64,000 nt of DNA from positions 620,001 through 684,000 of the forward strand of contig NZ_JAGSYE010000002.1 of the NCBI RefSeq assembly GCF_025685565.1, read 5' to 3'. Of this stretch, positions 42,650-54,434 are shown one piece after another. The position numbers and the translations under genes are program-made. Within the stretch, counting starts at the first letter, position 1. Each line of letters begins with the position of its first letter. The notes below the pieces were generated by a model, which ran no database searches, had not been told where the DNA came from, and was given only the letters and a program-made list of their open reading frames with translations. Source of the stretch: Granulicella aggregans. GTDB taxonomy: Bacteria > Acidobacteriota > Terriglobia > Terriglobales > Acidobacteriaceae.

Positions 42650-43057
42650 ATGCAAAGTTACCCCTATATCTGGAATTACCTTCCGCTCGTGCTTCAGGTG
42701 CTGGTCGCGCTGGGGTTGGCGTGCGGCATGGTGGGTGCCTCGTTCTTCATCGGCAAGCATAAAAACAGTCGCACCAAGGGTGGCGCGTACGAGTGCGGCA
42801 TGGACCCCGTGGGCGATGCCCGCGGCCGCTTCTCCGTTCGCTTCTACATGGTCGCGATGCTGTTCATCCTCTTCGACGTGGAAGCCGTCTTCATGCTTCC
42901 CTGGGCTGTGATCTTCCGCAGACTACCCGCGATCACTGGCTCGAAGTTCTTCGGCTTCAATGAGATGATCGTCTACCTCGGCTTTGTCGCCGTCGGCCTC
43001 TTCTACGTCTGGAAGAAGGGCATCCTGAACTGGTCGAACGATAAGGGAGACCTGTAA
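42650..43057 (+). CDS. nuoA: NADH-quinone oxidoreductase subunit A
   Basis: 135 aa. Three membrane helices (about residues 8-30, 62-85, 93-118) and the conserved loop GGAYECGMDPVGDARGRFSV between helices 1 and 2, containing the Cys near the quinone cavity. Start ATG 42650 (MQSYPYIWNYLPLVLQ) gives the normal N-terminus; an earlier in-frame start at 42617 would lie in the promoter. First gene of the nuo operon. nuoC begins at the next base after its stop, whereas nuoB usually stands between. Confidence 0.95.
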   Translation: MQSYPYIWNYLPLVLQVLVALGLACGMVGASFFIGKHKNSRTKGGAYECGMDPVGDARGRFSVRFYMVAMLFILFDVEAVFMLPWAVIFRRLPAITGSKFFGFNEMIVYLGFVAVGLFYVWKKGILNWSNDKGDL

Positions 43058-43549
43058 ATGTACGATCCCGCAAGCAAGATCGCCGGATTTGCCGCAGTTC
43101 TTGAGGCTCAGCCCGAGAACGCCGCAGTGAAGGCTCTGACCGCTCTGGCCGTCGACGCAAAGTTCGATCGCAACGAGTTCACCTTCACGGTCAACCGCGA
43201 GAACATCATCGAAGCGGCGAACGCAGTCAAAGCCGCAGGGTACAACTTCCTCGAAGACGTCACCGCCGTTGATTGGTACCCGTCGGAGCCGCGCTTCCAG
43301 ATCAGCTACCACATCCTCTCCCACACGCTGAAGGAACGCATTCGCCTCGTCGTCCGGCTGGATGGCTCTGATGCGAACGTGGATAGCATCATCTCCGTCT
43401 GGCCCTCGTGCAACTTCTACGAACGCGAGATCTTCGACCTCTTCGGCGTCCACTTCGCCGGCCATCCCAACCTCGTCCGTATCATGATGCCCGAGGACTG
43501 GGAGGGTCATCCCCTACGCAAGGACTACCCCGTGGAGGGCTACCGCTAA
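43058..43549 (+). CDS. nuoC: NADH-quinone oxidoreductase subunit C
   Basis: 163 aa. Peripheral-arm subunit with the N-terminal beta-alpha domain, then the signature FQISYHILSHTLKERIRLVV, YEREIFDLFGVHFAGHP and GHPLRKDYPVEGYR. It is not fused with NuoD. Together with NuoD and NuoB it forms the quinone module. It starts immediately after nuoA's TAA, and its own stop overlaps the nuoD ATG by one base (TAATG). Confidence 0.96.
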   Translation: MYDPASKIAGFAAVLEAQPENAAVKALTALAVDAKFDRNEFTFTVNRENIIEAANAVKAAGYNFLEDVTAVDWYPSEPRFQISYHILSHTLKERIRLVVRLDGSDANVDSIISVWPSCNFYEREIFDLFGVHFAGHPNLVRIMMPEDWEGHPLRKDYPVEGYR

Positions 43550-44820
43550 TGGCTCCTGTCGCAGAAGAAGAAGCAATCAAGCGCTACTCCGCGCAGAACC
43601 CCGGTGTAAACGACATCCTCGCCGACGCCCGCGCGCACAGCACGGGCACAACCAAAGACCACACCATGGTCATCAACATGGGCCCCCAGCACCCGTCGAC
43701 ACACGGCGTACTCCGGCTTGTGGTGGAGATTGATGGTGAATCGGTCGTCGGGCTGGCTTCGGACATCGGCTACCTGCACACCGGCATCGAGAAGACCTGC
43801 GAGGCGAAGTTCTACCAGCAGGTAGTTCCGCTGACCGACCGCATCGACTACCTCTCACCGATGTCGAACAATCTCTGTTATTGCCTGGCGGTCGAGAAGC
43901 TGCTGGGCCTCGAAATTCCCGAGCGGGCACAGTACCTTCGCGTCCTCTTCAACGAGCTGACCCGCATCCAGTCCCATCTGGTCTGGCTGGGAACGCACGC
44001 CATGGACATCGGCGCGCTGACCGTCTTCCTCTACTGCTTCCGTGAGCGCGAAGCTCTGCTGCGCATCTTCGAGGCCGTCGCCGGCCAGCGCATGATGACC
44101 AGCTACTTCCGCATCGGCGGCCTCAGCCTGGAACCGCCCACCGACCTCTACAAAGAGATCCGCAGCTTCCTGGACACGATGCCTTCGAACATCGACCAGT
44201 ACGAGGGCCTGCTGACCGGCAACCCCATCTGGATCGGTCGTCTGAAGGGTGTCGGCTACCTCTCGCCCGAGGACGCGATCGCTCTCGGCGTGACCGGACC
44301 TCCGCTGCGCGCCAGCGGCGTCGACTTCGACCTGCGCCGCGATATGCCCTACTCCGGCTACGACAAGTTCAAGTTCAACGTTCCTACCTCGACCGGCGGC
44401 GATGTCTGGGCTCGCTACGAGGTTCGGATGCTGGAGATGCGCGAGTCAGTAAAGATCTGCCTGCAGGCGCTCGAGGGACTTCCCTCCGGCCGCATCGTGG
44501 CCGACGCTCCGAAGATCATCCTTCCCGACCGAGAGCAGATGAAGACGCAGATGGAGTCGCTGATCCATCACTTCAAGATCGTCACCGAAGGTTTCGGCGT
44601 ACCGGCAGGCGAGGTCTACCAGGGCATCGAAAGCCCGCGTGGGCAGATGGGATACTACGTAGTTTCCGACGGTACGGCTAAGCCCTACCGCGTCCACATG
44701 CGTAACCCGAGCTATGCGACGCTGCAGGCGCTCGAGACGATGTGCAAGGGCAAGTTGCTGGCGGATGTGGTTTCCGTCATTGGCTCGATTGATATTGTGC
44801 TGGGAGAGATTGATCGATGA
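43549..44820 (+). CDS. nuoD: NADH-quinone oxidoreductase subunit D
   Basis: 423 aa from ATG 43549. The N-terminal 35 residues are a polar extension, then NMGPQHPSTHGVLRLVVEID, the catalytic core GYLHTGIEKTCE, LCYCLAVEKLLGL, LFNELTRIQSHLVWLGTHAM, and a C-terminal FVSxGTAKPYRVHMR-like region. This is the 49 kDa subunit that lines the quinone site with NuoB. Stop overlaps the next ORF by 4 bp. Conserved His/Asp/Tyr of the quinone pocket look intact by eye. Confidence 0.97.
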   Translation: MAPVAEEEAIKRYSAQNPGVNDILADARAHSTGTTKDHTMVINMGPQHPSTHGVLRLVVEIDGESVVGLASDIGYLHTGIEKTCEAKFYQQVVPLTDRIDYLSPMSNNLCYCLAVEKLLGLEIPERAQYLRVLFNELTRIQSHLVWLGTHAMDIGALTVFLYCFREREALLRIFEAVAGQRMMTSYFRIGGLSLEPPTDLYKEIRSFLDTMPSNIDQYEGLLTGNPIWIGRLKGVGYLSPEDAIALGVTGPPLRASGVDFDLRRDMPYSGYDKFKFNVPTSTGGDVWARYEVRMLEMRESVKICLQALEGLPSGRIVADAPKIILPDREQMKTQMESLIHHFKIVTEGFGVPAGEVYQGIESPRGQMGYYVVSDGTAKPYRVHMRNPSYATLQALETMCKGKLLADVVSVIGSIDIVLGEIDR

Positions 44821-45188
44821 AAAGAACGCGCGAACGGACGCTATCGACCATTTATGGAGCGGTGTGCCTCTTGTTCGCATCCTGGATGGGTCTAATGTGG
44901 TTTCTTGATCATCACTCCCGTACCCTTCACCCCTCCAACGGGAACGATCTGAAAGACGTCTGGAAGTTGGCTCTAATAGCCGCCAGTCTCGGGATGCAAC
45001 TGATCTCCGGAAACAAATGGGCTCAAGCGATTTTTGTAGTTTCTAGTTTTTGCATTGGATGCTGGTTATTGTTTGGATTCAAGACCACACGGACTGAGAT
45101 GATCTTTGCTCCGCTTTTTTTCGTTCCGGCGACTCTAGCCTTTGCCGCTTGGAAGAAGGCTCCTGCACAGATGCAACATGGAATCTAA
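44817..45188 (+). CDS. Unknown membrane protein inserted in the nuo operon
   Basis: 123 aa. It starts with the ATGA overlap on nuoD, so it is translated with the operon. Four hydrophobic stretches: residues about 11-30 (IYGAVCLLFASWMGLMWFL), 48-60, 66-85 (AIFVVSSFCIGCWLLFGF) and 96-110. Basic N-terminus. Base composition is lower in GC than its neighbours. It is not NuoB (no tandem Cys motif) and I recognise no family. A recent small gene or accessory factor is possible. Confidence 0.65.
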   Translation: MKRTRERTLSTIYGAVCLLFASWMGLMWFLDHHSRTLHPSNGNDLKDVWKLALIAASLGMQLISGNKWAQAIFVVSSFCIGCWLLFGFKTTRTEMIFAPLFFVPATLAFAAWKKAPAQMQHGI

Positions 45189-45471
45189 CCTTCACACCGA
45201 ACTCTGGACCTCCTTCGCTTCGCAGATTCGCAGTTACGGCGCGGCACACGGGCTCAACAGTCAGCACCAGGCAGTTGTAGAAGTAGGCAGTGACGTAATT
45301 CTCCTTCGTGTCGGAACCCGCTGGCTCCGCTTCACTCCCAGCGAGATGACCGAAGACAACAACCGCGTGCACCTTTTCCACCTGAACGAAGATGGAACCG
45401 TGACCGTCGGAGATGTAACCGAAGATATGGACTTTACCGCCGAAAGGCTGACGCGGGAGCTAATGCAGTGA
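45178..45471 (+). CDS. Unknown acidic protein in the nuo operon
   Basis: 97 aa from ATG 45178, overlapping the upstream membrane-protein gene by 11 bp and the nuoE GTG by 4 bp. A helical N-terminus (TELWTSFASQIRSYGAAHG), then a beta-rich middle (AVVEVGSDVILLRVGTRWLR, VHLFHLNEDGTVTVGDVTED) and a C-terminal helix. No cofactor motif. The overlaps support translation and coexpression with complex I. Could be an assembly or stability factor, but nothing in the sequence shows that. Confidence 0.65.
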   Translation: MESNLHTELWTSFASQIRSYGAAHGLNSQHQAVVEVGSDVILLRVGTRWLRFTPSEMTEDNNRVHLFHLNEDGTVTVGDVTEDMDFTAERLTRELMQ

Positions 45472-45977
45472 GCACAATCGCCAACACGATCTTCTCGCCA
45501 GAGACGGCGGCACGCTTCGACAAACTCGTCACCATCTATCCGGTGCGCCGTTCCGCGCTCGTGCCCATGCTGCTGTACGCGCAGGACGACCTGGGCTACG
45601 TCACCGACGCCGCTATCGCCGAGATCGCCGAGCGCATCGGCATCCTCGAGCTCGACGTGCGCAACGTGCTCAGCTACTACTCCATGCTGCGCACCAAGCC
45701 AGCGGGAAAGTACAACGTCCAGGTCTGCACGAACATCTCCTGCATGCTGCGCGGCGGGTACGAGATCCTCGACCACTGCAAGCACAAGCTCGGCATCGGC
45801 CACAAAGAGGTCACGCCGGACGGCGTCTTTTCGCTGGAAGAGGTCGAGTGCATCGGCGCCTGCTGCTGGGCTCCGGCCATGCAGATCAACTATGACTTCC
45901 ACGACGATCTGACTCCCGAGAAGGTCGACGTTCTCTTTCAGATGTATAAGGACGGCCAGGGAAAGGACGTGAAGTAG
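45468..45977 (+). CDS. nuoE: NADH-quinone oxidoreductase subunit E
   Basis: 169 aa from GTG 45468. Thioredoxin-like 24 kDa subunit: N-terminal helices (LVPMLLYAQDDLGYVTDAA), then the 2Fe-2S ligands in CTNISC (C-x4-C) and CIGACC (C-x3-C), cluster N1a. It pairs with NuoF in the NADH-input module. The nuoF ATG follows its stop directly. Confidence 0.96.
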   Translation: MSTIANTIFSPETAARFDKLVTIYPVRRSALVPMLLYAQDDLGYVTDAAIAEIAERIGILELDVRNVLSYYSMLRTKPAGKYNVQVCTNISCMLRGGYEILDHCKHKLGIGHKEVTPDGVFSLEEVECIGACCWAPAMQINYDFHDDLTPEKVDVLFQMYKDGQGKDVK

Positions 45978-47294
<1,317 letters not shown>

Positions 47295-47344
47295 GTCGTA
47301 TTCATCTGTAAAGCACAACACTCACCGACCGGAGCAGAACCAAG

Positions 47345-47530
47345 GTGAAGCGGCGTGATCTAGAGAAGATTGTTTTGAAAGACGGATGGCGGTACAGCTA
47401 CTCCAAAGGCGGCCATGACCATTATGCCCATCCAACGAAATCCGGTAAGGTGACCTTCTGCGGGCACCCGTCAGATGAAGTTGCACCGAAGACGCTAATC
47501 AGTATCCTGAAACAGGCAGGTTTGCGATGA
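47345..47530 (+). CDS. hicA: HicA-family mRNA interferase toxin
   Basis: 61 aa from GTG 47345 (ribosome-binding site GGAG). Double-stranded-RNA-binding-like fold: VKRRDLEKIVLKDGWRYSYS, then KGGHDHYAHP with the catalytic His of HicA, then KVTFCGHPSDEVAPKTLISI and a C-terminal helix ending LKQAGLR. HicA cleaves mRNA independent of the ribosome. It overlaps hicB by 4 bp. It stands between nuoF and nuoG in the same orientation. Confidence 0.93.
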   Translation: MKRRDLEKIVLKDGWRYSYSKGGHDHYAHPTKSGKVTFCGHPSDEVAPKTLISILKQAGLR

Positions 47531-47862
47531 CGAGACAATATCCGGTGATCTACGAGTGGTCCGGCAAGAACTTCGCGGGCTTTGCGCCGGATATTCCGGG
47601 ATGCATGGCGACGGCGAAGACCCTCACCAAGATTCGCTTGGCGTTGAAAGGCGCGCTCGAATCTCACCTGCAATGGATGCAGGATGACGGCGATCCGATC
47701 CCCGAAGCTTCTTCAGAGACGACCGTAGATATGAGCGACGATCCGGAGTTTCCAAATCCTCCCGGGTATTACGTCGTCGTAGAAAAAGTAGATTTGCAGC
47801 TCCCACGAAAGAGACGCACCACCGCCCGCAAGGGCCTTTCACGCGAGGCTGTGCTCGCCTAA
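47527..47862 (+). CDS. hicB: HicB-family antitoxin
   Basis: 111 aa. Partial RNase H-like fold of HicB: YPVIYEWSGKNFAGFAPDIP, GCMATAKTLTKIRLALKGAL with helix, then a tail with PEFPNPPGYYVVVEKVDLQL. The DNA-binding C-terminal helix-turn-helix seen in many HicB proteins looks absent, so repression of its own promoter is doubtful. It ends 7 bp before nuoG; the module is thus likely cotranscribed with nuo. Confidence 0.93.
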   Translation: MTRQYPVIYEWSGKNFAGFAPDIPGCMATAKTLTKIRLALKGALESHLQWMQDDGDPIPEASSETTVDMSDDPEFPNPPGYYVVVEKVDLQLPRKRRTTARKGLSREAVLA

Positions 47863-47869
47863 GGAACTT

Positions 47870-50266
47870 ATGCCAGACGTAACCTTTACCGTTGACGGAA
47901 ACAAGCTCACCGCCCCCGCGGGCACTCTACTAATCGAGGCCTGCAAGTCCGCCGGCATCGAGATCCCCGCGTTCTGCTACTACCCGGGGCTCTCGCTGCA
48001 GGCCGCCTGCCGCATGTGCGTCGTACGTATCGAGAAGATGCCGAAGCTGCAGACCGCCTGCACCACGCCGGTCGCCGAAGGCATGGTCGTACAGACCGAG
48101 ACTCCGGAGATCGCGCAGGCCCGCAAGGCCACGCTGCAACTGCTGCTCGGCAACCATCCGCTCGATTGCCCCGTCTGCGACGCCGGTGGCGAGTGCGAAC
48201 TGCAGGACATGACCTTCAAGTACGGCGCGGCGGACAGCTTCTACGCGGAGCCGAAGAACCACCGCGAAGAGCAGAAGTGGTCGCCCGTCGTCTACTTCGA
48301 CCGGCCGCGCTGCATCCTCTGCTACCGCTGCGTGCGGATGTGCGGCGAAGGCATGGACGTCTTCGCGCTTGGCATCCAGAATCGTGGCAGCTCTTCCGTC
48401 ATCGCTCCGAACGTTCCCGCGCAGATGTCTCCTGACGATCTGCCGCACGTCGACTGCGAGCAGTGCGGCATGTGCATCGACGCCTGCCCCGTGGGCGCGC
48501 TCACCTCCGGCACGTATCGCTATAAGACTCGCCCGTGGGAGATGAACCACGTCGCCACCGTCTGCACGCACTGCGGCGATGGCTGCAAGACGACTCTCGG
48601 CGTGCGCTCGACTTCCGATGGAGCCGAGATCGTGCGCGGCGACAACCGCGACAAGAGCGGCATCAACGGCGACTTCCTCTGCAACAAGGGCCGCTACGCC
48701 TTCGACTTCGCCAACTCGCCCGACCGCATCACGCAGCCCTTGGTGCGGAACTCAAGCGGCGTACTGCTGCCCGTCTCGTGGGAGCAGGCGCTCGAACACG
48801 TCGGCAAGAAGCTTCGCGAACTGCGCGACACGCGCGGCGGCAAGAGCATCGGCGTGGTCGGCGGCAACCGCCTCACCAACGAAGAGGCCTACCTGCTGCA
48901 GAAGTTTGCACGCACGGTCCTGCAAACGAACAACATCGACCACCACCGGACTGCGGACTACGTCACCTTCGCGCAGGCGCTTGCCGGAACCACTGGCAAG
49001 GCCGCCTCGCAGCGCGATGTTGAGAAGGCACCAGCGATCTTCCTCATCGGGGGCGACCCGACCAACCAGAATCCGCTGACCGCGTGGAACCTGCGCTCGA
49101 ATGTCCGCCTGAACAAGGCTCGCATCTACATCGCGAACACGGAAGGGATCAAGCTCCGCCGCAACGCGAAGGCTTTCCTGCACGTCGCTCCGTTTGGATA
49201 TAGCGCGTTGGCCAGCTTCATCGCGGGAGACGACTCGGTGGTTGACTCGCTGAAGCAGCCGGGCACCGACTCCCAGGCGCTCTTTGACTTCCGCGCTGCA
49301 CTTCGCGCCGAACAAGAGGTCGTCGTCCTCATCGGCTCCGAGCTTCGCGGCGGCGATCTGAAGCAGCTTCTCGACTTCGGCAAGACGCTCCCAGGCCGTA
49401 AGTTCGCCCTGCTCTCGGACTACGTCAACTCGCGCGGCGCAGCCGATATGGGTCTTTTGCCGGACATGCTGCCGGGCTACACGCCCATCACCGCGGGCAG
49501 CAATCTTGCAGCCGAATACAACATTGCCACCGAGCCCGGTCTCGACATGCTCGAGATCTTCGACGCCGCCGGACGTGGTGATCTGTCGGCACTGTACGTT
49601 GTTGGAGCGAACCCGGTAGCCCGTTACGGAGTCGACCCCATCGCCCTCAAGAACACCTTCGTCGTCGTGCAGGAGATGTTCCTTACTGAGACCGCCGCGC
49701 TCGCCGACGTCATCCTTCCAGCCGCCAATCTCTACGAGAAGTCGGGTTCGGTCACCAACAGCTACGGCGATTTGCAGCAGGTCAATAAGGCTGGCGATCG
49801 CGCCGGTGTCCGTACCGACTTCGAGATGATCGTCCGCATCGCCGACAAGATGGGCGCGAACATGCGCGCGCTCGTTCCCTTCGGCAAGGGCCTCCGCGCC
49901 GACATGGGACAGACCCGCGGAGCTCAGTCCGGCGAGGCCGACCGCCACGCCGTATGGCTGACTGCGAACAACCTCGAGCCGCGCCTTAGCCCGTTCGATC
50001 CGATGGCGATCCTCGACGAGATCAACCGCCTCGTCCCGGGTTACAGCCTGCTGCGGCTGCAACTGCTCTCAGGCAACGACCAGCACCTATCGCCCGCCGC
50101 ACCCAGCGACCTCGTCCAGATCACCAACCGCCGCGACCTCGTGCTTCCCGCGAACGATGGTCTGTTCACTTCCGGTACACTGGGCCGCTACTCCGCCATG
50201 CTTGCCGACCTGCAGCAGAACGCAGCGAGCCGAACCGCCGCCGCCGAACAGACCGCAGCCGACTGA
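47870..50266 (+). CDS. nuoG: NADH-quinone oxidoreductase subunit G
   Basis: 798 aa. N-terminal 2Fe-2S ferredoxin domain (CYYPGLSLQAACRMCVV, LQTACTTPV), the HPLDCPVCDAGGECELQD His-Cys cluster, then 4Fe-4S ligands CILCYRCVRMCGEG and CEQCGMCIDACPVGAL, plus an extra C-x2-C-x3-C set in VCTHCGDGCKTTLGV. The remaining 550 residues are the molybdopterin-oxidoreductase-like fold without Mo function. Carries electrons from NuoF toward NuoI and NuoB. The GHPLDCPVC-type motif is complete. Confidence 0.96.
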   Translation: MPDVTFTVDGNKLTAPAGTLLIEACKSAGIEIPAFCYYPGLSLQAACRMCVVRIEKMPKLQTACTTPVAEGMVVQTETPEIAQARKATLQLLLGNHPLDCPVCDAGGECELQDMTFKYGAADSFYAEPKNHREEQKWSPVVYFDRPRCILCYRCVRMCGEGMDVFALGIQNRGSSSVIAPNVPAQMSPDDLPHVDCEQCGMCIDACPVGALTSGTYRYKTRPWEMNHVATVCTHCGDGCKTTLGVRSTSDGAEIVRGDNRDKSGINGDFLCNKGRYAFDFANSPDRITQPLVRNSSGVLLPVSWEQALEHVGKKLRELRDTRGGKSIGVVGGNRLTNEEAYLLQKFARTVLQTNNIDHHRTADYVTFAQALAGTTGKAASQRDVEKAPAIFLIGGDPTNQNPLTAWNLRSNVRLNKARIYIANTEGIKLRRNAKAFLHVAPFGYSALASFIAGDDSVVDSLKQPGTDSQALFDFRAALRAEQEVVVLIGSELRGGDLKQLLDFGKTLPGRKFALLSDYVNSRGAADMGLLPDMLPGYTPITAGSNLAAEYNIATEPGLDMLEIFDAAGRGDLSALYVVGANPVARYGVDPIALKNTFVVVQEMFLTETAALADVILPAANLYEKSGSVTNSYGDLQQVNKAGDRAGVRTDFEMIVRIADKMGANMRALVPFGKGLRADMGQTRGAQSGEADRHAVWLTANNLEPRLSPFDPMAILDEINRLVPGYSLLRLQLLSGNDQHLSPAAPSDLVQITNRRDLVLPANDGLFTSGTLGRYSAMLADLQQNAASRTAAAEQTAAD

Positions 50267-50298
50267 ACCGATTTCGAGAGATGAGATAAAGAGATACG

Positions 50299-51372
50299 AT
50301 GACGCACCTTCTAGACAGCCTCTCCGAGTTCCAGATCTTCCTCCTGCTCACGATCGTGAAGGTGCTGGTGGTGCTGGTCATTACGCTGACCGCCGTCGCC
50401 TACACCGTGCTGTTGGAGCGCAAGGTCATCGGTCGCATGCAGAATCGCTGGGGACCTAGCCGCGTGGGGCCTTTCGGACTGCTGCAGCCGCTTGCCGACG
50501 GCATCAAGCTCTTCCTGAAGGAAGATTTGACACCGCTGGCGACCGAGAAGCCGCTCTTTCTCGCCGCGCCGATCATTGCGCTCACCTGCGCGCTCATCTC
50601 GGTCGCGGTCGTTCCGTTCGGTGCTCTCACCCGCATAAGGGGCGTAGATCTTTTTCAGATCGCCGATGTCAACGTGGGCCTGCTGGTCATCCTCGGCATC
50701 ACCTCGATCGGCGTCTACGGCATCGCGCTCTCTGGCTGGGCCTCGAACAACAAATTCGCTCTGCTCGGCTCGCTCCGAGCAACCGCGCAGGTCATCAGCT
50801 ACGAGCTCGCGCTTGGCCTCTCGCTGGTCGGTGTCGTCCTTCGAGCCGGATCGCTTCGCCTTCGTGACATCGTGGACGTCCAGACGACGCACGGCATGGC
50901 CTCCTGGAATATCTTTGGCGGATTCCAGTTCGTCGCCTTCTTCATCTACCTGATGGCCGCCTATGCCGAGACCAACCGCTCGCCCTTCGACCTTCCAGAA
51001 GCCGAATCCGAGCTCGTCGCCGGGTATCACACCGAGTACAGCTCCATGAAGTTCGCCATGTTCTTCATGGCCGAATACGCCAACATGATCACCGTAAGCT
51101 GCGTCGCCACGCTGCTCTTCTTCGGCGGAGCGTCCAGCCCACTTGGCCATCTGCTTCCCGACGACTTCGGCGGCCCGATCCTCTCAGCGATCTTCCCGAT
51201 CCTCTGGTTCGTCGCCAAGATCTTCTCGTTCCTCTTTCTCTACATCTGGGTCCGTTCCACGCTTCCGCGCTTCCGTTACGACCAGCTTATGGACTTTGGC
51301 TGGAAGTTCCTTCTTCCCGTCGCCATGGCCAACATCGTTGCCACCAGCCTGGTATTAGCGCTGCGCGGTTAA
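50299..51372 (+). CDS. nuoH: NADH-quinone oxidoreductase subunit H
   Basis: 357 aa, eight or nine membrane helices. Conserved quinone-tunnel segments: TVLLERKVIGRMQNRWGPSR, GPFGLLQPLADGIKLFLKED and AYAETNRSPFDLPEAESELV. It joins the peripheral arm to the membrane arm. In most operons nuoI follows; here a 114-bp spacer leads to nuoJ instead. Confidence 0.97.
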   Translation: MTHLLDSLSEFQIFLLLTIVKVLVVLVITLTAVAYTVLLERKVIGRMQNRWGPSRVGPFGLLQPLADGIKLFLKEDLTPLATEKPLFLAAPIIALTCALISVAVVPFGALTRIRGVDLFQIADVNVGLLVILGITSIGVYGIALSGWASNNKFALLGSLRATAQVISYELALGLSLVGVVLRAGSLRLRDIVDVQTTHGMASWNIFGGFQFVAFFIYLMAAYAETNRSPFDLPEAESELVAGYHTEYSSMKFAMFFMAEYANMITVSCVATLLFFGGASSPLGHLLPDDFGGPILSAIFPILWFVAKIFSFLFLYIWVRSTLPRFRYDQLMDFGWKFLLPVAMANIVATSLVLALRG

Positions 51373-51486
51373 GATTCACGCAGCAAGCTGTTTTACAATC
51401 AGCAGATAGCCGCAACCTCTGCTGGGAACCGTTCGAGCTTCAGCTTCTGCGTGCTGGGCTCAGCGAAAAGGATTCGACGGACGAAC

Positions 51487-51993
51487 ATGGAACTGGCACT
51501 CTTCATCATCTTCGGGCTGATCGCGGTCGCGGGGGCGCTCAACTTCCTCTTTCAGCGCCACCCCATCAACAGCGCGCTCTCGCTGATCGCCGTGATGATG
51601 TCGCTGGCCGTTCTCTACTGGTCGCTTGGGGCGGAGTTCCTCGCCGCCGCACAGGTCATCGTCTACTCGGGCGCCATCATGGTGCTCTTCGTCTTCGTCA
51701 TCATGCTGCTGAATGCGGGCGAAGAAGAACGCACCAGCGGCAGCCGCATGGCGTACATCGCCGGCTTTCCCGGAGCTCTGGTTATCTTCTGCCTGCTCTC
51801 CTTCGTCTTTTTGACGGAACGCAAGGCGCTTGGTAACGCCAACATCGGTGGCTATCTGAACAACCTCACCTCGAACATCTCGGAGATCAGCACGGTTCTG
51901 TTTACGAAGCTGCTGCTTCCCTTCGAGGTCACCTCGGTCCTTATTCTCGTCGCAATCCTCGGCGCGGTCGTTCTCGCACGGAAGGAGCAGTAG
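51487..51993 (+). CDS. nuoJ: NADH-quinone oxidoreductase subunit J
   Basis: 168 aa from ATG 51487 (MELALFIIFGLIAVAG); a further upstream frame start at 51451 lies in the spacer. Five membrane helices; conserved HPINSALSLIAVMMSLAVL and AQVIVYSGAIMVLFVFVIM, the helix with the pi-bulge near the proton axis. C-terminal hydrophobic helix ends near KEQ. nuoK follows after 4 bp. Confidence 0.95.
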   Translation: MELALFIIFGLIAVAGALNFLFQRHPINSALSLIAVMMSLAVLYWSLGAEFLAAAQVIVYSGAIMVLFVFVIMLLNAGEEERTSGSRMAYIAGFPGALVIFCLLSFVFLTERKALGNANIGGYLNNLTSNISEISTVLFTKLLLPFEVTSVLILVAILGAVVLARKEQ

Positions 51994-51997
51994 ACAG

Positions 51998-52300
51998 ATG
52001 GTTCCCATCTCCTGGTACCTGATCCTCGCCGCGATCCTGTTCTCGACCGGCGTGGCTTCGTTCCTGATCAAGCGCAACGTCGTCACCATCTTCATGTCGA
52101 TCGAGCTTATGCTCAACGCCGTGAACCTGACCTTTGTCGCCTTCGCCCATATGTGGCACCAGGTGAACGGCCAGATCTTCGTCTTCTTCGTCATGGTCGT
52201 CGCAGCGGCAGAGGCCGCGGTCGGCCTCGCCATCATCATCGCCATCTTCCGCACCCGCAGCACGTTGAACGTGGATCAGATCAACCTGATGAAGTCGTAA
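51998..52300 (+). CDS. nuoK: NADH-quinone oxidoreductase subunit K
   Basis: 100 aa, three membrane helices. The two buried Glu needed for proton transfer are visible, in MSIELMLNAVNL and AAEAAVGLAIII. The C-terminus ends in the cytosol with NVDQINLMKS. The 32-bp gap to nuoL holds a GGAAAAAG ribosome-binding site. Confidence 0.96.
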   Translation: MVPISWYLILAAILFSTGVASFLIKRNVVTIFMSIELMLNAVNLTFVAFAHMWHQVNGQIFVFFVMVVAAAEAAVGLAIIIAIFRTRSTLNVDQINLMKS

Positions 52301-52332
52301 CCGTAGCCCCGACAGGCAGGAAAAAGTAAGCT

Positions 52333-54339
<2,007 letters not shown>

Positions 54340-54350
54340 CGCCCGGGTGC

Positions 54351-54381
54351 CCCATCCATGCGGCTTCATCGCATGGGTGGG
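54351..54381. repeat. Palindromic hairpin between nuoL and nuoM
   Basis: CCCATCCATGCG (54351-54362) pairs with CGCATGGGTGGG (54370-54381), 12 bp with one G-T wobble, loop GCTTCAT. Preceded by GGGTGC and followed by ACGT. The shape (GGTGCCCCATxCATG-loop-CATGxGTGGG) resembles dispersed hairpin repeats I recall from Acidobacteria genomes. Not an intrinsic terminator because the operon continues. Confidence 0.6.
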
Positions 54382-54434
54382 ACGTAAAAAGTTCAAGCAA
54401 TCGCTTTTACTAAGGAAAAGATGAACCTGCCGCT

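Noticed and set aside
48752..50062. Long minus-strand open frame antisense to nuoG
   Set aside because: Shadow of a coding sequence with strong third-position GC; no recognisable domain, while the plus strand is unambiguous NuoG.
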